Shown one piece after another: positions 50,049 to 59,622 of a DNA stretch of 64,000 nt. Every line of letters begins with the position of its first letter. Position 1 is the stretch's first letter. A program made the position numbers and the translations under genes. Origin of the DNA: Bacillus thuringiensis (GTDB lineage Bacteria; Bacillota; Bacilli; Bacillales; Bacillaceae_G); contig NZ_CP155559.1 in NCBI RefSeq assembly GCF_022095615.2, positions 2,973,501 to 3,037,500 on the forward strand. Direction: 5' to 3'. Below the pieces are notes generated by a model that saw only the letters and a program-made list of their open reading frames with translations, was not told the origin of the DNA and did no database searches.

Positions 50049-50112
50049 CAATGTATAAAACTTTCGTTATGGTGGAATTAAAAATCTAAGCCCGATTGAC
50101 ATGGCCCCCACC
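50049..50112 (-). repeat. Interspersed repeat (copy 5, diverged)
   Basis: TATAAAACTTTCGTTATGG, later TCTAAGCCCGATTGACATGG and CCCCC. Aligns with the reverse complement of copy 1; the GATTGACATGGCCCCC end is close to an IS231 end abutting a CCC target half. Confidence 0.4.
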
Positions 50113-50134
50113 TATTCATTACTTTTTCTACTAA

Positions 50135-50512
50135 CTAAAGAATAATCCCCGAAAAACTCCCCTTCATAACTTCTTTTTCAAGTTGATTCCTACATGTAAA
50201 CATCGCAATAATTTTCGTACGATTTTTTTCATCTGGCTCAAATCGTTCAATGGTTACGTCACAACAAATTGTATCACCGCTAAAAACAGGACGTAAAAAT
50301 TCAAAATCCATCTTGCGAGCTAACACGTTATAATCACCGCCAATTTTTGTAGGCAACGTTGATGTTAACAGCCCTTGTACAACAAATCTCCCCTGCTCAT
50401 CTGGTGTAACATGATGAACGCCTTCATCTTTTGATACTTCCGTAAATAATGCAACATCTTCTTTTGTAAAAGTTCGTTCAAAGGTGATTTTTTCGCCTAC
50501 TTGTAATTTCAT
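50135..50512 (-). CDS. MaoC-like hotdog-fold dehydratase
   Basis: 125 residues. 'GEKITFERTFTKEDVALFTE' and 'VSKDEGVHHV' are followed by 'RFVVQGLLTSTLPTKIGGDY'. This is the MaoC/R-hydratase helix, although the catalytic Asp-His pair is not in the standard 'D..P.H' form. 'FLRPVFSGDTI' ends the fold. GAGGAGGGG before the ATG. Probably acts on an acyl-CoA or thioester. Separated by a terminator (50548-50579) from the ser cluster. Confidence 0.8.
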   Translation of the reverse strand: MKLQVGEKITFERTFTKEDVALFTEVSKDEGVHHVTPDEQGRFVVQGLLTSTLPTKIGGDYNVLARKMDFEFLRPVFSGDTICCDVTIERFEPDEKNRTKIIAMFTCRNQLEKEVMKGSFSGIIL

Positions 50513-50547
50513 CCATACCCCTCCTCAAAAACCCTTTTAAAATAAGA

Positions 50548-50579
50548 AAAACCGAAACTAAAAATCATTTCGGTTTTTC
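50548..50579. terminator. Terminator of the ser cluster
   Basis: AAAAACCGAAA with TTTCGGTTTTT, 10-base loop. Confidence 0.85.
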
Positions 50580-50592
50580 ACTCAAAAGAAGT

Positions 50593-51840
50593 TTATTTTA
50601 ACGAATGTACAAACAACCCGCTGCGAAGTTTCGGTTCAAACCACGTTGATTTTGGCGGCATAACTTCTCCAGCGTCTGCGATTGCTAATAAAGCTTCCAT
50701 TGATGTCGGATATAATGCGAACGCTGCTTTATATGCACCGCTATTTACAAGACGTTCTAGTTCTTCTAATCCGCGGATTCCGCCTACAAAATCGACGCGT
50801 GAATCAGATCGCGGATCATGTATTTCAAGTACTTGGCTTAATAAATGATCTTGCAGGATAGATACATCTAAACCTTTCACGAGATCATTCGCATCAAACG
50901 TTTCCTCTTTCACTGTGAGCTTATACCATTTCTCATTTACATACATACCAAATGTTTTTGGCTCATTTGGTTTATACGGAGAAACAGCTGCTTCTTCTAC
51001 ATAAAAGTATTGCGTGATTTGCTTTAAAAACTGTTCTTCTGATAAGCCCTTTAAATCTTTCACAACTCGGTTATAGTCCCAAATAGATAATTCATCATGA
51101 GGGAATAAAACGGATAGGAAGAAATTAAATTCCTCTTCTCCTGTGTAATTTGGAAATTGTTCTCTTCGCATTAGCCCTACTTTTGCTGCTGATGCTGAGC
51201 GATGATGTCCATCTGCAATATAAAGATTCGGGATATCTTCAAATAAGTTTACTAAACTTGCAATTACTTCTTCATCAGCTATTTTCCAAGCAACATGCTT
51301 AACGCCGTCTTCTGCTGTAAATGTATAGATTGGTGTATGTTCTTCTTTCCAGTTGCTAATTAATCGTTTCACGTCTTCTTTTGTACGATACGTTAAAAAA
51401 ATAGGACCTGTATTTGCGTCACACACATCTACGTGACGAATACGATCTAGTTCTTTTTCATGACGCGTTCTTTCATGTTTTTTAATTGTATCATCTTCAT
51501 ACTCATCAATAGATGTACAAACGACAAGCCCTGACTGCTTTCTACCTTGCATCGTCAGCTCATAAATGTATAGTGCTGGCTCTTCGTCTTGAATGAACAC
51601 TTCTTCTCGTATAAGTTGATTTAAATTTTCACCCGCTTTTTCATATACGCGATCATCGTACGGTGAAAGTGCTGGGTCTAAATCAATTTCTGCTTTATCA
51701 ACGTGTAAGAAAGAATACGGATTTCCTTTTACAACACCTCTTGCCTCTTCACTATTTAAAACGTCATACGGTAAAGCTGCAACTTGTGCTGCTTTTTCTT
51801 CTACTGGACGAATGGCCCGAAACGGTCGGATTTTTGCCAA
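50593..51840 (-). CDS. DUF1015 family protein linked to serine synthesis
   Basis: 415 residues. It starts 'AKIRPFRAIRPVEEKAAQVA' and contains 'ALPYDVLNSEEARGVVKGNP', 'KKHERTRHEKELDRIRHVDV' and 'YIADGHHRSASAAKVG', all signatures of DUF1015. Family members often lie beside serA/serC and are considered candidates for a phosphoserine phosphatase or serine kinase-related role; this is inference. Only 15 bases separate it from serA, so it is the third gene of the operon serC-serA-DUF1015. Confidence 0.85.
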   Translation of the reverse strand: MAKIRPFRAIRPVEEKAAQVAALPYDVLNSEEARGVVKGNPYSFLHVDKAEIDLDPALSPYDDRVYEKAGENLNQLIREEVFIQDEEPALYIYELTMQGRKQSGLVVCTSIDEYEDDTIKKHERTRHEKELDRIRHVDVCDANTGPIFLTYRTKEDVKRLISNWKEEHTPIYTFTAEDGVKHVAWKIADEEVIASLVNLFEDIPNLYIADGHHRSASAAKVGLMRREQFPNYTGEEEFNFFLSVLFPHDELSIWDYNRVVKDLKGLSEEQFLKQITQYFYVEEAAVSPYKPNEPKTFGMYVNEKWYKLTVKEETFDANDLVKGLDVSILQDHLLSQVLEIHDPRSDSRVDFVGGIRGLEELERLVNSGAYKAAFALYPTSMEALLAIADAGEVMPPKSTWFEPKLRSGLFVHSLK

Positions 51841-51855
51841 GTTTTCCTCTCTCCT

Positions 51856-53028
51856 TTACACAATCATTCGAACGGCTACAACACCTGTAATTTTGCTTAT
51901 ATTTTCCACAATGTTCTCTTTTATTATATCATCAATTCCGTTATCAATATCAATCATTGTGTACGCCCAAGAATGTTTACTACGATTAATCATATCCGCA
52001 ATATTAATATGATGTTCTGCTAAACATCCTGTAATTTGTCCTACCATGTTCGGTACATTTTGATGCATAATCGTAATTCGTTTCTTTCCGATATACGGAA
52101 GTTCTACGTTTGGATAGTTTACTGAATTACGAATATTTCCTGTCTCTAAATATTCTCGTAATTGACGTGCTGCCATGACCGCACAATTTTCTTCCGATTC
52201 AGACGTAGATGCACCAAGATGAGGCGTCGCTGTTACATTTTTCATCTTTATCACATTTTCATTCGGGAAGTCCGTTACGTAATGTGTAATAACATCTTCT
52301 TCTAAGGCTGTTTGAAGAACTTTTTCATCTACAAGTTCTCCTCTAGAGAAATTGAATAGACGCATACCTTTTTTCATCTTCTCTACAGCGTGTTCCCCAA
52401 TAATCCCCTTCGTTTGATTTGTAAGAGGAATATGAAGGGTAATATAATCACATGTTGCAAAAATTTCATCTAAACTAAATGCTCTTTGCACATGCGTAGA
52501 AAGGCGCCATGCTGTTTCAACTGAAATGTAAGGATCGTATCCGATAACATCCATCCCTAAAGCTAACGCATCGTTCGCAACTAAAGCACCGATTGCACCA
52601 AGGCCAATAACGCCTAGACGTTTCCCTGCAATTTCTGATCCAACAAATTGTTTTTTCCCTGATTCAACAAGCTGCGGTACTTCTTCACCCTCTAAATTTT
52701 TCGTCCAGCTTACTCCGTTAATAATGTTACGTGAAGACATAATAAGGCTGGCGATAATAAGTTCCTTTACTGCATTGGCATTAGCTCCTGGTGTATTAAA
52801 TACGACAATCCCTTTTTCTGTACATCGCTCGACAGGAATATTATTTACGCCAGCACCAGCTCTTGCAATCGCCTTTAAGTCTTTTGAAAATTCTTCTTGA
52901 TGTAAAGAATAGCTGCGAAGTAAAATACCATCTGGATGGTCCATTCTATCTCCTACTTCATAACGCTTTCCGCCAAGTACTTGCAAGCCTTTTTCTGCAA
53001 TTTGATTTAACGTTTGAACACGAAACAT
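51856..53028 (-). CDS. serA: D-3-phosphoglycerate dehydrogenase
   Basis: 390 residues, the short SerA type with a C-terminal ACT domain. NAD-binding 'GKRLGVIGLGAIGALVANDA', active-site 'FNFSRGELVDE' and 'TPHLGASTSESEENCA' (catalytic His), ACT domain about 315-390 ('MHQNVPNMVGQITGCLAEHH'). It oxidises 3-phosphoglycerate, the first step of serine synthesis; the ACT domain suggests serine feedback. GGAGATGGGGAT before the ATG; 13 bases after serC. Confidence 0.92.
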   Translation of the reverse strand: MFRVQTLNQIAEKGLQVLGGKRYEVGDRMDHPDGILLRSYSLHQEEFSKDLKAIARAGAGVNNIPVERCTEKGIVVFNTPGANANAVKELIIASLIMSSRNIINGVSWTKNLEGEEVPQLVESGKKQFVGSEIAGKRLGVIGLGAIGALVANDALALGMDVIGYDPYISVETAWRLSTHVQRAFSLDEIFATCDYITLHIPLTNQTKGIIGEHAVEKMKKGMRLFNFSRGELVDEKVLQTALEEDVITHYVTDFPNENVIKMKNVTATPHLGASTSESEENCAVMAARQLREYLETGNIRNSVNYPNVELPYIGKKRITIMHQNVPNMVGQITGCLAEHHINIADMINRSKHSWAYTMIDIDNGIDDIIKENIVENISKITGVVAVRMIV

Positions 53029-53040
53029 ATCCCCATCTCC

Positions 53041-54123
53041 CTATCTATTCTCAAGCTCAAATTCCTTCATATAATTCACTAATTGCTGTACACCGTGTAC
53101 TGGCATCGCATTGTAAATACTTGCACGCATACCGCCGACTGAGCGATGTCCTTTTAACGTAACAAGGCCGCGTTCTTTCGCTTTTTGTAAAAACTCATTA
53201 TTCAGCTCTTCTGACGGCGTTGTAAACGGAATATTCATAAGTGATCGATACGTAGGATCAACTGGTGAAGTAAACAATTTTGATTCATCTAAGAAATTGT
53301 AAAGAAGTGAAGATTTCATTCTATTCTGTTCTTCAATCGCAGATACCCCGCCTTGCTCTTTCAACCACTCTAGTACAAGTTTCGTTACGTAAATACTAAA
53401 GGACGGCGGTGTATTATATAAGGAGTTATTTTTGCTGTAAGTTTCATAGTTTAACATCGTAGGACAAGAGCGATCTGCTCTCCCAATTAAATCTCTTTTT
53501 ATAATAGCAATCGTTAAGCCCGCTGGCCCTAAGTTCTTTTGCGCTCCCGCATATATAAGGCCAAACTTCGTAACATCATATCGTTCTGATAAAATATTTG
53601 AGGACATATCCGCAACGAGCGGTACTTTATCTAAATGTGGAATGTCCACATATTTCGTCCCCTCAATTGTATTGTTCGTTGTTATATGTATATAATCTAG
53701 TTTTTCATCGCTCCGTAAACCATCCAGCTTAGGAATCGTAGTAAACTTCGCTTTTTCAGAAGAAGCAATCACTTGTACTTCTCCTACTTTTTCAGCTTCT
53801 TGCATCGCCTTTTTAGACCATGAGCCAGTCAATACGTACCCTGCTTTTTTATACGTATTCATTACATTTAACGGTATCATAGAAAATTGTAATGACGCAC
53901 CGCCTTGTAAAAACAACACTTCATACTCATCAGGAATGTTCATTAATTCACGAATTAGGCTACTCGCTTCCTCTATAATACTTTGAAAATAAGAAGATCG
54001 ATGACTCATTTCCATAATAGACATGCCTGTCCCGTTATAATTTACAAGCTCCTTTTGCACTTTCTCTAAAACTGGCAAAGGGAGTATTGATGGTCCAGCT
54101 GAAAAGTTATATACTCTCTCCAT
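53041..54123 (-). CDS. serC: Phosphoserine aminotransferase
   Basis: 360 residues from ATG 54123 (GGGAGG upstream), the standard length. 'VYNFSAGPSILPLPVLE', substrate-binding 'MSHRSSYF', Lys196 in 'YAGAQKNLGPAGL' holding pyridoxal phosphate, and C-terminal 'LKGHRSVGGMRASIYNAMP'. It transaminates 3-phosphohydroxypyruvate with glutamate, the second step after SerA. First gene of the cluster. Confidence 0.93.
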   Translation of the reverse strand: MERVYNFSAGPSILPLPVLEKVQKELVNYNGTGMSIMEMSHRSSYFQSIIEEASSLIRELMNIPDEYEVLFLQGGASLQFSMIPLNVMNTYKKAGYVLTGSWSKKAMQEAEKVGEVQVIASSEKAKFTTIPKLDGLRSDEKLDYIHITTNNTIEGTKYVDIPHLDKVPLVADMSSNILSERYDVTKFGLIYAGAQKNLGPAGLTIAIIKRDLIGRADRSCPTMLNYETYSKNNSLYNTPPSFSIYVTKLVLEWLKEQGGVSAIEEQNRMKSSLLYNFLDESKLFTSPVDPTYRSLMNIPFTTPSEELNNEFLQKAKERGLVTLKGHRSVGGMRASIYNAMPVHGVQQLVNYMKEFELENR

Positions 54124-54281
54124 CACCCTAATAACCTCCCTATTTCTCATTTTTATTAATTTTTAAACTTTCTGAATTATAACCCGAAATATAATATACG
54201 GTCAATTTGTTTTCTATTATTACGGCGCAAGACGCAATGGAATCGCTTGCATGTGCAAACTATTTTTTATAAACATACAAA

Positions 54282-54313
54282 AAAGTGTTAAGTACATAAT
54301 CGTACTTAACACT
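54282..54313. terminator. Bidirectional terminator
   Basis: AGTGTTAAGTAC with GTACTTAACACT, six-base loop. Confidence 0.8.
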
Positions 54314-54334
54314 CTAGTAGTAATAGAATAATAG

Positions 54335-54526
54335 CTAATTGTTCGTAAAGAACCGATCAAAAATTTGATAAATAGCAGAAAGACCAAAGAGCCAATAAAT
54401 AGTGTCCACAAGCGCCGGCATTGAACCAAACCATTTCTCAACTACATTGTAATCTAACGCTACAAATAACCAATTCAAACCGCCAAGAATCACCAAAACT
54501 ACTGTAAGGTAAGACAAAAATTTCAT
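54335..54526 (-). CDS. DUF378 membrane protein
   Basis: 63 residues, two helices. 'VVLVILGGLNWLFVALDYNV' and 'VDTIYWLFGLSAIYQIF' are the DUF378 (YuzA-type) signature. TAGGGGGCAATC before the ATG. Small conserved membrane protein without known role. Confidence 0.88.
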   Translation of the reverse strand: MKFLSYLTVVLVILGGLNWLFVALDYNVVEKWFGSMPALVDTIYWLFGLSAIYQIFDRFFTNN

Positions 54527-54615
54527 TATGATTGCCCCCTAGGTGATAAGATGGTGAAAGGCCTTTCACTAGAAATATATGTGGTAAAATTCAAAACTTA
54601 CCTATTTAATAAAAT

Positions 54616-55674
54616 TTATTTTCGGTACCAGCCGTTAATAACTGCCTCTGCTTCTTTACTATGAATTTGATACGCATGTGTACTATTATTAGAACCAATA
54701 AACCAAACTGAGAATCCTTTAAAGTATGGCTTCGATTCCAAAACATTTCGATAAGCACGCCACCCGTTTAGTTGTATATCTCTTGAAAATACATTTGAAA
54801 CATTTGGATTCCACGGATTTTGCAATCCAAGTTCACGCGCCGGAACGTTAAATCCGCCAAAATAAACAGGCTTTCCTGTTGCTTTATGTAATTGTTCTAG
54901 TTGCTGAACAACATTTTGTCCACGATTATATACTGTCGTCGCAAATAAATTTTGTCTTACTTCTTCATACGATGGATTTCTTTTCCCTGAAACTTCAAAC
55001 CAACTATCGATACTTACAATATCCACCTTTTTTAAATACGGACGATTGATTTTCACTTTAAACTTTGCCTCATATGAAGGATCCCAAGTTGCTGTTAACC
55101 ACCAATTCATTTGATACAAAACATTTCCTTTATACTGCTTACGAACAAAATCAATCGTATCGCTCCAATATCCTTCTGCATATTCCATATTCACGAAATT
55201 AGAAGCAATCTTGAACCCATACACATTGTATTTACTTGTAATCGAATGAAAGATGTCTTGCAAAACAACCGTTTTCCAATTCCAGAAGAAATCATTAATA
55301 TTACTTGGATTCCACTCCGTTTCTCCAACATTTCCTTGCTGAATATACGGGAACGGTTCCACTATAACTTGAATATTACGCTTTAATAATTCTTGAATTA
55401 AAATAATAGCCTGTTTCTTTTGTGCCTGATTAATTACCATATTAGTAGAAGTGACATTCGGAATGTCGACTTGAATCGGTACATTTACTGTATTTAAATT
55501 TAAACGTTTCACATCAGCTAACACTTTCGATACATTTCCAACTTCCCATACCGTTACGTTCCCTGATTTTATTTTTCCTGGTTGAACAGCTGCCTGTATA
55601 TTCCCTTGAAAACAAAAAGAAAACAACATAATAAACACTCCTAAAAAACTTACTAAACTCTTATTTCTCTTCAC
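54616..55674 (-). CDS. Secreted TIM-barrel glycosidase-like protein
   Basis: 352 residues from GTG 55674 (AGGAGG six bases upstream). The signal peptide ends IQA. From residue 35 a barrel-like alternation follows: 'LADVKRLNLNTVNVPIQVDI', 'RNIQVIVEPFPYIQQG', 'VYGFKIASNFVNMEYAEGYW', 'KKVDIVSIDSWFEVSG' and 'KPVYFGGFNVPAREL', with acidic residues at strand ends (for example 'VIVEPFP'). This fits glycoside hydrolase-like clan A barrels (GH113-like). Possible wall or exopolysaccharide hydrolase; catalytic residues cannot be fixed. Confidence 0.7.
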   Translation of the reverse strand: MKRNKSLVSFLGVFIMLFSFCFQGNIQAAVQPGKIKSGNVTVWEVGNVSKVLADVKRLNLNTVNVPIQVDIPNVTSTNMVINQAQKKQAIILIQELLKRNIQVIVEPFPYIQQGNVGETEWNPSNINDFFWNWKTVVLQDIFHSITSKYNVYGFKIASNFVNMEYAEGYWSDTIDFVRKQYKGNVLYQMNWWLTATWDPSYEAKFKVKINRPYLKKVDIVSIDSWFEVSGKRNPSYEEVRQNLFATTVYNRGQNVVQQLEQLHKATGKPVYFGGFNVPARELGLQNPWNPNVSNVFSRDIQLNGWRAYRNVLESKPYFKGFSVWFIGSNNSTHAYQIHSKEAEAVINGWYRK

Positions 55675-55689
55675 AACTTTCCTCCTATT

Positions 55690-56140
55690 ATTCTTGGCAT
55701 ACTTGCTTATTTTATACAACGTTTCACATATATTCCATACAAAAAAGAGTGGGATTTTCATCCAAAAAAATGCTATTCATCCTTTATTCATACCTTATTC
55801 ATACTAACCTCCTAAAAATAGTAAGGTAAATAAAAAAGGAGCGTATTTCTGCTCCCTTTTTATCTTTTCACGATTGAAGTTATTGCATTTTTTCTGATAA
55901 TCTAATCACATCTATCTTTTCGTATAAATAAATTTTTATACTCATAAATGTATCAAAAAATTTTTATCTATATTCGTTTTTTGTTTGTATTACTTTCATG
56001 TCTTTGAATATTCATAATTGCACCTCCATTATATTTGCATATAACACCTACCTAATTATGATATTTATGCATATAACTATATTTTTAGGGGCGTCTTATT
56101 TCGCCTTGTCATATTTCACTAATTGAATTTACAACACATC
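55690..56140 (-). other. Intergenic region with terminator and possible 15-residue peptide
   Basis: A minus-strand frame at 55968-56015 has GGAGGTG six bases before ATG and encodes a 15-residue basic peptide. Its transcript could end at the terminator AAAAAGGAGC/GCTCCCTTTTT (55834-55862). Nothing else is supported. Confidence 0.3.
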
Positions 56141-56146
56141 CGTATG

Positions 56147-57025
56147 CTATTTAGTAAGGTTTATTATTCGAGACATAATTATTGCAGTAATTAAGATAAT
56201 AATAGCGGTTATCAAGCCAGATTCTCCAATCCAAATATCAGTTTGATATCCTGTACTTGCACGTGCGAAAGGTCCTTGAATAATGGCATTCCAAGTAGTA
56301 TGGATAATAACCGAAGGCCAAACGCTACCTGTGATAAGTCGTAAATAAGCTGTAATATAACTGAATGGCACAATACAAAAATAGATGCCAAGTACTGAAA
56401 GAACGAGAGACGGTCCCTCTACATATAGACCAGCAATAACAATTGGAACATGCCACGTTGCCCAAATCAATCCGCTAATAAGGATGGGCCGTGAAAACTC
56501 TGCATCGACTAGCCTTGTGAGCATATAACCTCGCCAACCCATCTCTTCTCCCAAAACTGGGATTAAATTAAGCAAGCTTCCGAAAATGCCGCTCAATACT
56601 ACTAGATAAATGAAACTGAATGGTTCCGGTAGATACTGAAGTCCAAGTATATTGTAGATTGGTTCTAACATACCACCTTCGGGATGCTGAAACCTCGCAA
56701 TGCCGCTCAACCAGGCGATAGAATAAGTAATTCCACAAATAACCATAGGTATTAGCAGAGCAAGACCAATCCCCTTCCATATCTTTAAGTTACCGAGACT
56801 AAAAGATACATCTTTAAATCCTTCTTTCAGTATTATGCGAGTCAAAATAGAAGATAATGCTGGGGTAAACATATATACCACAATAAGCGGCATACTTTTC
56901 GTAATTATTACTACTACATTTAAGATAATAGAAGTAATGATTAAGATACTCAGAAAGAGTTGAAGTCCTATTTTAGCACGTTGGATTTTATCTTTATTGT
57001 GGAACGATTTTGCGTGTAATATCAT
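56147..57025 (-). CDS. CPBP-family intramembrane metalloprotease
   Basis: 292 residues from ATG 57025 (AAGGGCGG upstream). Eight predicted helices. The catalytic block 'VLGEEMGWRGYML' has the Glu pair and Arg, 'WATWHVPIV' and 'IIHTTWNAII' the two His and Asn. Family members include CAAX prenyl proteases and bacteriocin self-immunity proteins; in Bacillus the substrate is mostly unknown. The full length contrasts with the truncated relative at 30769-31248. It is divergent from the erythromycin-esterase-type gene. Confidence 0.87.
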   Translation of the reverse strand: MILHAKSFHNKDKIQRAKIGLQLFLSILIITSIILNVVVIITKSMPLIVVYMFTPALSSILTRIILKEGFKDVSFSLGNLKIWKGIGLALLIPMVICGITYSIAWLSGIARFQHPEGGMLEPIYNILGLQYLPEPFSFIYLVVLSGIFGSLLNLIPVLGEEMGWRGYMLTRLVDAEFSRPILISGLIWATWHVPIVIAGLYVEGPSLVLSVLGIYFCIVPFSYITAYLRLITGSVWPSVIIHTTWNAIIQGPFARASTGYQTDIWIGESGLITAIIILITAIIMSRIINLTK

Positions 57026-57389
57026 TGTAATCCGCCCTTCCCCTTTCATTCACTTGTTTATCGAATTTACTTCTTGTCATTTCTACAGACACAACTTGGA
57101 ATAGAAATATTTTGGCATACAGATCATTTCATTCATCTTTAACATCCCTCCCAAACTCATAATCGAGTCTTACTTGCGACTCATCAATATAATTATTATT
57201 TATAAGTTGTCATAGCCGGTAGTACAAAAGTGTAATGATTAACCTATGACTTGTGTCAATTTAACCTTATGACAATATGTAACTAGAAAATATGATATGG
57301 GATAGATAACAATTGAATTAAGGCAATTGGTTCGTGCAAGTACATGAATCAATCTTGCTTTTACAAATAATTCAATTGAGGTGGAAAAA

Positions 57390-58727
57390 ATGAATAAGAA
57401 AAGAATAATTGCAATGGTTAGTACAGCTTTATTAGTCACAGGATGTGTGGAAGTAGGAAACGCTCAAACAGTAGCAGTCGAAAATTCAGGTCAATCAATC
57501 CAAAAAAATATAGTTAAATCAATACAATCACAAGCTTACCCATTAAAAACGATAGAGCCATCAAAAACATTTGAGGATTTAAAACCCCTTAAGAAAATGG
57601 TTGGGAGCGCACAATATGTAGCATTAGGAGAGAATACTCATGGAAGCTCTGAAATTTTCACTATGAAGTTTCGACTTGTGAAATATTTGGTTACTGAGAT
57701 GGGTTTTACAAATTTCACAATGGAAGAAGATTGGGGAAATGGCTTAAAGCTAAATGAATATATCCAAACAGGAAAAGGGAACCCTAGGGATTTTTTAAAC
57801 TTGTTATATCCTACTGATGAAATTATAGCCATGATTGAGTGGATGAAAGATTATAATGCTGATCCATCCAATAAAAAAAAGATCCAATTTATTGGGCTCG
57901 ACTTAAAGGAGTTGGACCAAGGTTGCTTTAATAAAGTAATTGATTATGTAAGGCTGCATCGACCAGATTTGCTGGCAGAAGTAGAAGAAAATTATAAAGA
58001 ATTGTCGGCTTTTCATGGAAGTACACAGGAATATATGGACCTTGCTCCTGAAATAAAAGAAAAGTTCAAAGCAAACGCTGAGAGAGTAGCTCGATTACTA
58101 AAAGATGAAAATACGCAAGCCAACACAGAAATAGTTTCATCCGAGTACATTTGGGCGAAGGCAACGGCAAGTGCAATAGAGAAATTTACCACAATGCTAA
58201 TTCCTAACGACTATCCAAGTATGTTAAAGCTACATGAGCAGTACTTGGCCGATCATGCAATGTGGGCACAAGAGGCATTGGGTGGTAAAACGATGGTATG
58301 GGGACACAATATTCATATAGCTAAAGGAATTATCGATGAGAAATTATACCCTTATGTTGCCGGGCAGTTTTTGAAGGAACGTTTAGACAATAATTATGTC
58401 ACAATTGGTAGTACAACTACGGAGGGAAATTTCACCTTATACAGCGAATATGATCCTTCCACTGGAGGTAAGATTACAACTCGCGAAATTCCACAAAATG
58501 TGAATAGCTTTAATTATACCCTCGGAAAAGTACCATATAACATGTTTTTATTGGATAACCGTCACCTTAAAGGACAAGCAGAGAAATGGGTTAAAACAAA
58601 AAGACCATTACTAAGTATAGGGGGACAAATCTTCCCAAATGAATCGGTATACTTTGATAAATCATTGCTTGAGCAATTTGATATTATTTTTCACATTCGA
58701 AAAACAAGTCCATCTCATATTAAATAA
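57390..58727 (+). CDS. Erythromycin esterase-family protein, exported
   Basis: 445 residues from ATG 57390 (GAGG eight bases upstream). The N-terminus is a signal peptide with a lipobox-like VTGC, so it may be a lipoprotein. The catalytic domain has 'ALGENTHGSSEIF', the active-site His block, 'TMEEDWGNGLKLNEYI' with Glu, and 'MVWGHNIHIAKG'. Ere-type enzymes open macrolide rings, but most Bacillus relatives have unproven substrates. A strong terminator follows (58734-58776). Confidence 0.87.
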   Translation: MNKKRIIAMVSTALLVTGCVEVGNAQTVAVENSGQSIQKNIVKSIQSQAYPLKTIEPSKTFEDLKPLKKMVGSAQYVALGENTHGSSEIFTMKFRLVKYLVTEMGFTNFTMEEDWGNGLKLNEYIQTGKGNPRDFLNLLYPTDEIIAMIEWMKDYNADPSNKKKIQFIGLDLKELDQGCFNKVIDYVRLHRPDLLAEVEENYKELSAFHGSTQEYMDLAPEIKEKFKANAERVARLLKDENTQANTEIVSSEYIWAKATASAIEKFTTMLIPNDYPSMLKLHEQYLADHAMWAQEALGGKTMVWGHNIHIAKGIIDEKLYPYVAGQFLKERLDNNYVTIGSTTTEGNFTLYSEYDPSTGGKITTREIPQNVNSFNYTLGKVPYNMFLLDNRHLKGQAEKWVKTKRPLLSIGGQIFPNESVYFDKSLLEQFDIIFHIRKTSPSHIK

Positions 58728-58733
58728 AAGTAT

Positions 58734-58776
58734 AAAACAATCCCGTTCTTGCAGATGCAAAAACGGGATTGTTTTG
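58734..58776. terminator. Strong terminator
   Basis: AAAACAATCCCGTT with AACGGGATTGTTTT, loop about 14 bases. Confidence 0.9.
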
Positions 58777-58929
58777 TGGAGATTAATAAAAGCATCTTTT
58801 TAACCAGAAGTAGGTAGCTCTCCCCTTTTTAACATCATTTAGAAATGTCATATGACACTTTTACACTAGTGAGAATGACAAAAAAAGCAGTATGATTCGG
58901 TTATTGCATAGATAGGAGCGATGAACATT

Positions 58930-59508
58930 ATGAAATCAAGATTCATCCAGAATGGTTATTTTTTATTGTTAACTTTCGTTACAGGATTGTTTTATTTTTG
59001 TTTTTATCTAATAGCTCTGCTATTCAGTTTCACCCTTTCATTTACGGTAGTTGGGATTCCACTAGTTATACGCGTACTACAAACTACTACACCTTTTATC
59101 CAATTCGAGCGTATACAGACGAAAATTTATACCGATATTTCAATAGACTCTTACGATAAAAGTATAACAATGGATACATCGAACTGGGTTCAGGTGAAAT
59201 TAGTGCTTACAGATCGTCGCACTTGGTTTGCTATCTATTGGTTAATGCAGAAATTTGTGATTGGCATTTTCAGTCTCATTAGTGCAATCATTTTTTATGT
59301 ACTGCCACTTATGTTCCTGTTGGCTCCACTACTATATCAACACATCGATATGAATATTATATTTATACAGATAGATACTTTTGCCAAGTCACTCTTTGTA
59401 ATGTTTATCGGTATAGTATTTACTGCCCTAAGTATTAGAATAGTCGATGGTTTAACAAAGAAAATTGGGGGCTATACACGTAGTATGATTCGGCAACTAA
59501 ACCAATAG
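58930..59508 (+). CDS. Sensor-domain membrane protein, partner of the hybrid kinase
   Basis: 192 residues (or 195 from ATG 58921, which is only two bases from AGGAG; 58930 is eleven). Four helices in two pairs with an intervening polar segment ('YTDISIDSYDKSITMDTSNW'). 'TVVGIPLVIRVLQTT' and 'DRRTWFAIYWLMQKFVIGIF' match the 'Sensor' domain (PF13796) normally found at the N-terminus of NarL-type kinases. Here it is a separate protein 114 bases before the kinase gene, so it may act as its detached sensor. Confidence 0.8.
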   Translation: MKSRFIQNGYFLLLTFVTGLFYFCFYLIALLFSFTLSFTVVGIPLVIRVLQTTTPFIQFERIQTKIYTDISIDSYDKSITMDTSNWVQVKLVLTDRRTWFAIYWLMQKFVIGIFSLISAIIFYVLPLMFLLAPLLYQHIDMNIIFIQIDTFAKSLFVMFIGIVFTALSIRIVDGLTKKIGGYTRSMIRQLNQ

Positions 59509-59622
59509 AAGTTTGCAGTCTGTGAGTAGTATCGCAGTTTTAAATTTAAAAGTATAATAAGCATGGAGAATTAAATTATAATATAGGAAGTAAAAAGGTA
59601 GGCTACTTAGGGGGTAAATGAC

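Noticed and set aside
57381..58727. Macrolide resistance gene as a firm call
   Set aside because: The fold is that of erythromycin esterases, but many chromosomal Bacillus relatives are not known to act on macrolides, so only the family is stated.
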